Source: Rhodospirillales bacterium 70-18
Lineage (GTDB): Bacteria; Pseudomonadota; Alphaproteobacteria; Acetobacterales; Acetobacteraceae
Direction: 5' to 3'
Length of the DNA stretch: 42,978 bases
NCBI GenBank assembly: GCA_001899585.1
Contig: MKWE01000048.1
Span: forward strand, 1 to 42,978
Shown: piece after piece, positions 33,285-39,697 of the stretch
Layout of the letters: every line of letters begins with the position of its first letter
Position numbering within the stretch: position 1 is the first letter of the stretch
The notes under the pieces: model-generated
Databases searched by the model: none
Told to the model about the DNA's origin: nothing
Seen by the model: only the letters and a program-made list of their open reading frames with translations
Made by a program: the position numbers and the translations under genes

Positions 33285-34973
33285 ATGATCGCCCTGCGCC
33301 GCGCTGTGTTCCTCGCGCTGATGCTGCTGACCACCGCCGGGCTGGTCTGGCTGCTGTGGCGCGTGCTGGCGCCGGGCGGCTGGAATGGCGCCAAGCTGCT
33401 GATGCTGCTGTGTTTCGCCGGCATCGCGCCGTGGCTGGGTGTGTGCGTGGGCAACGCCCTGCCCGGCTTCCTGTTGCTGGTGCTGGCGCGCGACCCGGCC
33501 CGCGCCGTGCTGCCCGTGACCGGCGACATCGCCGCCGCACCGGTGACCACCCGCACCGCGCTCGCGGTGACCGTGCGCAACGAGCGCATGGAAGAGGTGC
33601 TGCCGCCGCTGCGCCGGCTGCTGGACGGGCTGGACGCGGCCGGCGCGGGGGCCTGGTTCGCGCTGTTCGTGCTCTCCGACACCCAGGACCCCGAGGCGGC
33701 GGCCGCGGAGGCGGCGGCGGTGGCCGCGTTCGGCGCCGGCGACCCCAGGCGCGTGGCCTATCGCCGCCGCGCGGACAATGCCGGCTTCAAGGCCGGCAAC
33801 GTGATGGAATTCCTGGACCGCCACGCCGAGGGGTTCGAGCTGGCGGTGATGCTGGACGCCGATTCCGAGATGTCGGCCGCCGCCGTGCTGCGGCTGGTGC
33901 GCATCATGCAGGCGGCGCCGCGCATGGGCATCGTGCAGCATCTGACGGTGGGGCGGCCGGCGGAGGGGGCATTCCCCCGGCTGTTCCAGTTCGGCATGCG
34001 CGCCGGCATGCGGGTGTGGGCCACCGGGCAGGCCTGGTGGCAGGGGGATTCCGGGCCGTACTGGGGGCACAACGCCATCCTGCGCATCGCCCCGTTCCGT
34101 GCCCATTGCCGGCTGGCGCCGCTGCCGGACGGGCAGGCCATCCTGTCGCACGACCAGGTGGAGGCGGCACGGATGCGCGCGGCCGGCTGGGGGGTGTGCG
34201 TGTGGGCGGGCGAGGACGGCTCCCAGGAGGGCAATCCGCCGGCGCTGCCGGAGTTCCTGCACCGCGACGCGCGCTGGCTGGCCGGCAACCTGCAATACTG
34301 GCACCTGCTGCGCCTGCCCGGGCTGTGGCCGATGGGGCTGCGGCCGATGGGGCGGTGGCAGCTGGTGCAGGCGATGCTGATGTTCGCCGGCGCGCCGCTG
34401 CAGGTGGCGGTGCTGCTGCTGGCCGCCTGGCTGGCCGCCACCGGCAGCGGCCAGCCGCCGCGCGGCGCGCTGCTGGCGCTGGCGCTGGGCTGGAGCCTGT
34501 CGCTGTACTGCCCGAAGCTGCTGGGCTACGCCGAGGTGCTCGTGTCGGGCGCGCGGGCGGCGCGCTATGGCGGGCGGGTGCGGTTCGCCGCGGGCGCGGG
34601 GCTTGAGATAGCGTTCACACTGGCGACGGACGCGGTGGCGCAGGTGCACAAGACGCTGGCGATGCTCCGCTTGGCGCTGGGCGCGCGGCCCGGCTGGCTG
34701 CCGCAGAACCGTCAGGACCGCGGTGTGGGCTGGGCCGAGGCGCTGCGCCTGTTCTGGCCGCACACGGCACTTGGGGCGGTGGCGTTCGCACTGCTGGCGC
34801 GGGCGGATGGCGCGGCGGCATGGGCGCTGCCCTTCGCGGGCGGGCTGCCGCTGGCGGTGCCGCTGTGCGTGGCGACGGCGGCGCCCCGGGTGGGGCGGTG
34901 GCTGCGCCGGCATGGGGTGGCGGCGGTGCCGGAGGAGCTGAGCGCGCTTGCGGCGGCTGTCCCGCCTGCCTAG
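33285..34973 (+). CDS. Glucans glucosyltransferase of the OpgH/MdoH type
   Basis: A 562-residue GT2 inner-membrane enzyme; OpgH proteins make the β-1,2-linked backbone of osmoregulated periplasmic glucans from UDP-glucose. Two N-terminal helices precede the catalytic domain with the DxD site Asp191-Ala-Asp193 (MLDADSEM). Shared blocks with E. coli MdoH are YWGHNAILRI, HCRLAPLP, ILSHDQVEAARMRAAGWGV, NPPALPEFLHRDARWLAGN and four or more C-terminal helices. It is much shorter than E. coli MdoH (847) through missing N- and C-terminal extensions. No opgG is in the window; a sulfotransferase gene follows after 32 bases. Confidence 0.88.
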   Translation: MIALRRAVFLALMLLTTAGLVWLLWRVLAPGGWNGAKLLMLLCFAGIAPWLGVCVGNALPGFLLLVLARDPARAVLPVTGDIAAAPVTTRTALAVTVRNERMEEVLPPLRRLLDGLDAAGAGAWFALFVLSDTQDPEAAAAEAAAVAAFGAGDPRRVAYRRRADNAGFKAGNVMEFLDRHAEGFELAVMLDADSEMSAAAVLRLVRIMQAAPRMGIVQHLTVGRPAEGAFPRLFQFGMRAGMRVWATGQAWWQGDSGPYWGHNAILRIAPFRAHCRLAPLPDGQAILSHDQVEAARMRAAGWGVCVWAGEDGSQEGNPPALPEFLHRDARWLAGNLQYWHLLRLPGLWPMGLRPMGRWQLVQAMLMFAGAPLQVAVLLLAAWLAATGSGQPPRGALLALALGWSLSLYCPKLLGYAEVLVSGARAARYGGRVRFAAGAGLEIAFTLATDAVAQVHKTLAMLRLALGARPGWLPQNRQDRGVGWAEALRLFWPHTALGAVAFALLARADGAAAWALPFAGGLPLAVPLCVATAAPRVGRWLRRHGVAAVPEELSALAAAVPPA

Positions 34974-35005
34974 CCTGGACGCCGATAAGCCGACAAGGAC
35001 GAGCC

Positions 35006-35881
35006 ATGGACAATATGCGCTTCGACAACATCGTCCGCGACCTGGTCGTCGACGACGCCAAGCGGGAGGCCGAAATGCAGCGGCTGAGCCCTGCGGACCG
35101 GTCGTACCTGGTGTTTTTCACCGCCCGCTCGGGCAGTTCGTGGCTGACCTCGGTGCTGGCGGAGACGAAGCGGCTGGGCTTTCCCGAGGAATACCTGAAC
35201 CCGGCCTTCGTGCGCGATGTCTGCACGGCCACGAACGCGCGTACGCAGGGGAGCCTGCTGGACATGCTGAAGCGGCGGCGCCGGACGCCCAACGGGGTGT
35301 TCAGCATGGAGGTCCGCGCCGTCGATATCGACTTGTTCGGCGAGGAGGCTTTCTTCGCCGCGTTCGACCCGAAGACGATCGTGTTCAACCTGTGGCGCGA
35401 CAACATCGTGGCGCAGGGGGTCTCGCTGTATCGGGCGGTGAGCACCGGGCACTATCACTCCACCGATGCGGCGCCACCGGTTGCGCCGGCCTATGATGCC
35501 GAGAGCATCAAGCTGTGGACGAAGCATATCCTGAGCGACGAAAACCTGAACCTGACGATGCTGGCACGCCGGGGCCGGCCGGCGCGCTTCCTGCGGTACG
35601 AGGATATCATGCGCGACCAGGCGACGACGGTGCGCCAGTTCGCCGACGCGCTGCGGGTGGATTTGCCGGAAGGCGCGGCGCCGCCCGATACCAGCGCCGA
35701 GCCGCGGCACGAGAAGATCGGCGATTCCTGGAACCGCGAGGCAGAAACGCGGTTCCGCCACGAGGAAGCCGCCTTCGTCGCCACCGTGGAGAGCCAGCGG
35801 CTGATCCGTCTGCAACCGGGCGAGCCGAAGTGGCGGGCGCTGTATGCTGCCGGCGAACCGACGGTGCAGCACGTCGCCTGA
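35006..35881 (+). CDS. Stf0-like sulfotransferase
   Basis: 291 residues. The PAPS 5'-phosphosulfate loop is FFTARSGSSWLTSVL (from about residue 37), followed by GFPEEYLNP, the pattern of the Stf0 family (mycobacterial trehalose 2-sulfotransferase). The 3'-phosphate region is KTIVFNLWRDNIVAQGVSLY. An RFLRYEDIMRDQATTVRQFA block near the C-terminus is typical of sulfotransferases. It presumably adds sulfate to a sugar. AAGGAC lies about 7 bases before the ATG. Located between the OpgH-like gene and a secreted protein, it may modify the glucan made by the former (inference). Confidence 0.87.
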   Translation: MDNMRFDNIVRDLVVDDAKREAEMQRLSPADRSYLVFFTARSGSSWLTSVLAETKRLGFPEEYLNPAFVRDVCTATNARTQGSLLDMLKRRRRTPNGVFSMEVRAVDIDLFGEEAFFAAFDPKTIVFNLWRDNIVAQGVSLYRAVSTGHYHSTDAAPPVAPAYDAESIKLWTKHILSDENLNLTMLARRGRPARFLRYEDIMRDQATTVRQFADALRVDLPEGAAPPDTSAEPRHEKIGDSWNREAETRFRHEEAAFVATVESQRLIRLQPGEPKWRALYAAGEPTVQHVA

Positions 35882-35927
35882 TGGGCGGGGCCGCGACGAG
35901 TCCGGGTTTCAGGGGCGGGAGGCATTG

Positions 35928-36962
35928 ATGCGGCGACAGCGTGCCACGGCATGGGGTATAGCGTTCGCGGTAGTGCTCGGTCTGGCCGGCTGGTGGGGCG
36001 CACCGGCGGCGTTCGCGCGCGAGATGGCCATCGTGACGCCGCCAGCGGCCTTCGCGCTGATCGGGCCGGACCGTCAGGCCGGATCAGGCCAGCTTGACCT
36101 GTATGCGCAGACCGGTCCGCGCCCCAATTGGTTCATCGGCCAATGGCAGATTGCCGGCGGCAAGCTGCCGGCGTTTCGGCGCATGGCCACGCCCTCCGGC
36201 GGCACCGCCTTTGTGTCGCGCAACGAGGCGGCCTCGGTCGTCATCGTGCAGAACGGACCGGAGATCGGCGTTACGCTGTCGCAGAACGGGCCGACGCAGC
36301 CTTGCACCACCCCGACCGGGCGACCGCATGAGTTCGACCTGTTCGTCAATACCGGCGGGCCATGGGTCCACCCGGCGCTGGCCTCGGCACTGTCGGCACC
36401 ACCGCAGGGAGGCAATGCTCCCTCGCTCGCGCAGATGGCGCGGCTGGACCAGCATGTCTCGGTGCACATCGCGCAACCTGTGCCATCCGGGCCGGGTCGT
36501 GGCTGCAAGGTCAACCAGGGCAATGTGCTGACCGCAGTGACTCTGGTGAATGACGACGTTCAGCCGGCGCAGGTGCTGTTCTACCAAGTGTCGTTGCATG
36601 TGGTGTGTGGCGGCGGCGCGACGGCGCATGCGGCGTGCGAACGCAACCTGTCGCGGCCCTTCCAGTGGTGGACCGGTATGGAGGGGCGTGACACGCGCGG
36701 CCGGGTGACCAAGCTGTCATTCGGCTTCGACCAGCGGCTTCCGGGGCTGGGGCGGCCGTTCCTGCCGGCCGGGGGACGGCAGGACGTGGATATCGACCTG
36801 CTGCCCGACCTGCTGCGGTTGATCGCCGCCGGCGCGCATGGGATGGACCGGGACCCGGCGCACTGGCGGGTCAGCGGCGCTTATCACGGCGAGAGCGTGT
36901 GGGGCGACGTATCGCTGCACACGCAATGGAGCGATTATCGCCTGACCGCGCAGCTTCGCTGA
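35928..36962 (+). CDS. Secreted protein of unknown function in the glycan locus
   Basis: 344 residues; I do not recognise a family. It begins with a signal peptide, MRRQRATAWGIAFAVVLGLA then GWWGAPAAFA, with likely cleavage after AFA. The mature part is rich in β-prone segments and holds four cysteines (PCTTP, GRGCKV, HVVCGG, HAACER), enough for two disulfides. Aromatic patches such as RPNWFIGQWQ, RPFQWWTGMEG and HWRVSGAYHGESVWGDV hint at carbohydrate binding. GGGAGG lies 5 bases before the ATG. It follows the sulfotransferase by 46 bases and precedes an acyltransferase by 30, so a role on the same glycan is likely but unproven. Confidence 0.7.
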   Translation: MRRQRATAWGIAFAVVLGLAGWWGAPAAFAREMAIVTPPAAFALIGPDRQAGSGQLDLYAQTGPRPNWFIGQWQIAGGKLPAFRRMATPSGGTAFVSRNEAASVVIVQNGPEIGVTLSQNGPTQPCTTPTGRPHEFDLFVNTGGPWVHPALASALSAPPQGGNAPSLAQMARLDQHVSVHIAQPVPSGPGRGCKVNQGNVLTAVTLVNDDVQPAQVLFYQVSLHVVCGGGATAHAACERNLSRPFQWWTGMEGRDTRGRVTKLSFGFDQRLPGLGRPFLPAGGRQDVDIDLLPDLLRLIAAGAHGMDRDPAHWRVSGAYHGESVWGDVSLHTQWSDYRLTAQLR

Positions 36963-36992
36963 CCGGGCATCAGTACGAGGGCCGATATCGAG

Positions 36993-37727
36993 ATGGACGT
37001 GCAGATCACGCCAGCATTGGCCGAGGCGCTCCGGCGGCGTGGGGTGGAATGCTTCCTGCCGGTCAACGCGCGGCTGCCACGGGACACCGTGCTGGAGCCG
37101 CCATGCAGCCTGAAATGGATGGCGCTGCATCACAGCCTTTACCTCGGCGCGTTCAGCTATGCGGTCAGCGGCTATTTCTTCGGAGCCCGGCTCGGCCGCT
37201 ATGTGTCGATCGGCGAGGCGGTGCAGGTTGGGCGCGGTGACCATCCGACCGCGTGGCTGAGCACCAGCCCGGCCTTCTACCACGTGCCGGAACTGTTCGC
37301 GGTGGGCGACGAGTTTCCAGGCGCCGAGGCGTACCACGCCTTCCGGCCGCGCCTGCCGCAGGGCGCGCGGCCGACCATGTTCAAGCCGGTCACGATCGGC
37401 AATGACGTGTGGGTGGGCCACGGCGCGTTCATTCGGCCCGGCGTGACGGTGGGCGACGGCGCGATCATCGGCGCGCATGCGGTGGTGACGCATGATGTGC
37501 CGCCCTATGCGGTGGTGACCGGCAATCCGGCGGTGGTGCGGCGCTACCGGTTCGCGCCGGAGTTGGTGGCGCGGCTGCTGGCGGCGCAGTGGTGGCGCTT
37601 CGCGCCGTGGCAGCTCGCCGGCATCGACGTGACCGACCCGGCGGCGAGCATCGAGGCGATCGAGCGCTTGGGGCGGGAGGGCGAAGGCTATCTTCCGGGT
37701 AAGCTGCTGCCGGCGACGATGCTGTAG
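36993..37727 (+). CDS. CatB/VatB-like hexapeptide acyltransferase
   Basis: 244 residues. A left-handed β-helix of hexapeptide repeats runs from about residue 55 (AFSYAVSGYFFGARLGRYVS) with a long loop, and resumes in VTIGNDVWVGHGAFIRPGVT, VGDGAIIGAHAVVTHDV and PPYAVVTGNPAVVRR, the last being the classical C-terminal motif of the xenobiotic/sugar acetyltransferases. The conserved catalytic His is probably in GRGDHPTAWLSTSP. The acetyl-CoA donor is assumed from the family. It probably O-acetylates a sugar of the local glycan. It ends 10 bases from the convergent GT14 gene, with no terminator between. Confidence 0.88.
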   Translation: MDVQITPALAEALRRRGVECFLPVNARLPRDTVLEPPCSLKWMALHHSLYLGAFSYAVSGYFFGARLGRYVSIGEAVQVGRGDHPTAWLSTSPAFYHVPELFAVGDEFPGAEAYHAFRPRLPQGARPTMFKPVTIGNDVWVGHGAFIRPGVTVGDGAIIGAHAVVTHDVPPYAVVTGNPAVVRRYRFAPELVARLLAAQWWRFAPWQLAGIDVTDPAASIEAIERLGREGEGYLPGKLLPATML

Positions 37728-37737
37728 GCGGCCAGGT

Positions 37738-39063
37738 TCAGGATGCGACCAGGGCAAGCGCCGCGGCGCGCTGGTCATAGAAATTGGTCCAGTGCGCCAG
37801 CCGGTCGAGGTCCTCGGGCGTGGCAAGGGGGTGGAAGCCGTGCGCCTCGTCGTCCGCGACGTGGACCTCATGGTGATAGAAAATCGAGTGGATGCGCGCC
37901 TTCACCACCTCGGTCGTGTATGGGCCGAGCGTCGCGGGGGTGAAGTCACCGGTGAAGGGGCGGTGCCAGATCATCGCCAGCTTGCCGGCGATGCCGTCCG
38001 AGGAGAGCAGGAACACCGATACCGGCTGGTGCGCCCGCGGGCCGCGCACGCGCAGGAACAGGAAGGGACGATAGGCGAGGTTTTCCGGCATCGCCTCCAC
38101 CACGGCCGAGGAGCGGGCGATGCGCAGGCGGTCGTTCAGGGCGCGCACCAGCTCGGCGGTGGCGATGCGTGGCGCTGGCGGCCTGCCGGGGGTGGCGGGC
38201 AGCGGCGGCAGGCGGTGCGGCGAGAGCCGGGCGCCGGCATCGAGTTGCGCGGTCACGGTGCCGGACAGTGTGGCGGGGCGCTTGCGGATGAACAACTGCC
38301 CTTGGCCGGCGCCGGCGAAGAAGTTCTCGTCGCTGAAGATCAGGTCCTTGTTGCCGCTGACCGGAGGGTGGGCGACCAGGGTGAGATTGCGATAGACGAT
38401 CGGCAGCCCGGCGGCGGCGGCGCGCGTCGCCATGAAGGTTTGCAGGGCGGTCTCGTCGGTCAGGATGGCCGCTCGGAACGGCACCCAGAACGGGTCGTCG
38501 CGGCTGGCGTGGATCAGCACGCAGGCGGCGCGGGACAGCACCACCCATTGGCTGCCGTGGTGCAATTCCGCTGCCAGCGCCGGGTCGAGCGGGCGTGGGA
38601 CGGTGGCGAAGCTGCCGACGCCGGGTAGCTCACGGTATATGCTGGCGAAGCGGTGGTGCACGTCCTGCCGGCCGCCCGGCGGCAGGTTGGCCACGCGGTT
38701 GGCCACCAGATAGCTGGTGCCGGCGCGCAGGCGGGCGGCGACCTCGCCGGCCGGAACCAGGGGCAAATGCTGCTCGCTGAGCAGCACGAAATGTTGCCAG
38801 GGGCTGGGGTCTTCCAGTGCCTTGGCGATGCCGTTCAGCGTCGCCTCGACCAGGCTGAAGCCGCCCCAGCTGCACAGCACGCTGTCGAGCACCGTGACGG
38901 TGTTGAACCGCGATGCCAGGGAGGCTGCGTACTCGTGCAGGCCGTTGGCGGCCTTGCGATCAACATGGATGATGAAACGGGTTTCCGGGGTGTAGAGGCT
39001 GCGGACCAGGACGGCGAGATTTTCGGCCGACTGGTGGCACAGGATCAGGTAGGTCACCGCCAT
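37738..39063 (-). CDS. GT14 family (core-2/I-branching type) β-glycosyltransferase
   Basis: 441 residues. The N-terminal domain matches the bacterial branch of GT14: VTYLILCHQSAENLAVLVRS, RFIIHVDRKA, SWGGFSLVEATLNGIAKAL, HFVLLSEQHLPL and HHGSQWVVLSRAACVLI, with DETALQTFM later. Animal members add β-1,6-GlcNAc branches; bacterial donors vary (some are xylosyl- or GlcNAc-transferases). The C-terminal 150 residues look like a separate domain of unknown role. The ATG at 39063 has AAGG 8 bases upstream; a GTG at 39072 overlaps that ribosome site. It belongs to a minus-strand run with the two genes upstream. Confidence 0.82.
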   Translation of the reverse strand: MAVTYLILCHQSAENLAVLVRSLYTPETRFIIHVDRKAANGLHEYAASLASRFNTVTVLDSVLCSWGGFSLVEATLNGIAKALEDPSPWQHFVLLSEQHLPLVPAGEVAARLRAGTSYLVANRVANLPPGGRQDVHHRFASIYRELPGVGSFATVPRPLDPALAAELHHGSQWVVLSRAACVLIHASRDDPFWVPFRAAILTDETALQTFMATRAAAAGLPIVYRNLTLVAHPPVSGNKDLIFSDENFFAGAGQGQLFIRKRPATLSGTVTAQLDAGARLSPHRLPPLPATPGRPPAPRIATAELVRALNDRLRIARSSAVVEAMPENLAYRPFLFLRVRGPRAHQPVSVFLLSSDGIAGKLAMIWHRPFTGDFTPATLGPYTTEVVKARIHSIFYHHEVHVADDEAHGFHPLATPEDLDRLAHWTNFYDQRAAALALVAS

Positions 39064-39139
39064 CGTCGCCACCTTGTGAAGCCGTTGCTGCCCGGAGTAA
39101 CCCCGGCACTTTGGGGAAGTCTGGCAGAACAGCCGCGCT

Positions 39140-39652
39140 TCAGGATTGCCGCTTCAGCGCCTTGAGATAGGCCGCCGGCAGCGGGACCGGTGGGATGGCG
39201 GCGTTGGCCGCGGCGGTGGCGAGGGCGCTGCGCCATTCGTTCACCAGGGTCTCCTCGGCCTCGGACGGGCTGCGCCATTCGCGGACGCCGTTGCTTGTGT
39301 AGTGGTCGTGGACGGACTCGATCTTGCCTGCCTTCAGGGCCGCGGCCACGTCGCCGTAGCGGTGCTGGTACCACTCCGCGTCGACGGTCGGGGCCCCGCC
39401 GGCGCGGCCCTCGAAATAGCCCTTCTGCACGAAATGCTGGTGGGCGCTTTCCAGCTTGCCCTCGGCGACGGCCTCGCGGACATCCGGGTTGCGGTCCAGG
39501 TAGTCCTCGGCGTCGAACGGCATCTGCTCGACCAGCAGGCGCAGCATCAGTTCGAGCAGGACGCGCGGCATCACCACGTCGTCGGCCGGGCGCGGGCCGG
39601 AGGGGGCGGGGCGGAGCTCTTCGAGGAGAAGCTGGAATGGTGGAACGAACAT
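39140..39652 (-). CDS. Small protein with two NPDV-type repeats
   Basis: 170 residues. Two copies of a ~38-residue motif are seen: residues 46-83 (FDAEDYLDRNPDVREAVAEG, then HFVQKGYFEGR) and 90-127 (VDAEWYQHRYGDVAAALKAG, then HYTSNGVREW). This helical pattern often occurs attached to glycosyltransferases and surface proteins of proteobacteria; its function is unknown. Here it stands alone, between two glycosyltransferase genes on the same strand. It has an excellent ribosome site (AGGAGG, 4-5 bases before the ATG). No signal peptide. It may be a chaperone-like or acceptor-binding accessory of its neighbours (inference). Confidence 0.7.
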   Translation of the reverse strand: MFVPPFQLLLEELRPAPSGPRPADDVVMPRVLLELMLRLLVEQMPFDAEDYLDRNPDVREAVAEGKLESAHQHFVQKGYFEGRAGGAPTVDAEWYQHRYGDVAAALKAGKIESVHDHYTSNGVREWRSPSEAEETLVNEWRSALATAAANAAIPPVPLPAAYLKALKRQS

Positions 39653-39697
39653 GGGTCCTCCTGGCCTTGCGGTCGCGGGCGGCGGGTGCCGGCCGCC

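Noticed and set aside
33285-34973. Cellulose synthase (BcsA)
   Set aside because: The YWGHNAI, HCxLAPLP and ILSHDxVEAAxMRxAGWGV blocks match OpgH/MdoH, and no PilZ domain or bcsB/bcsZ genes are present.
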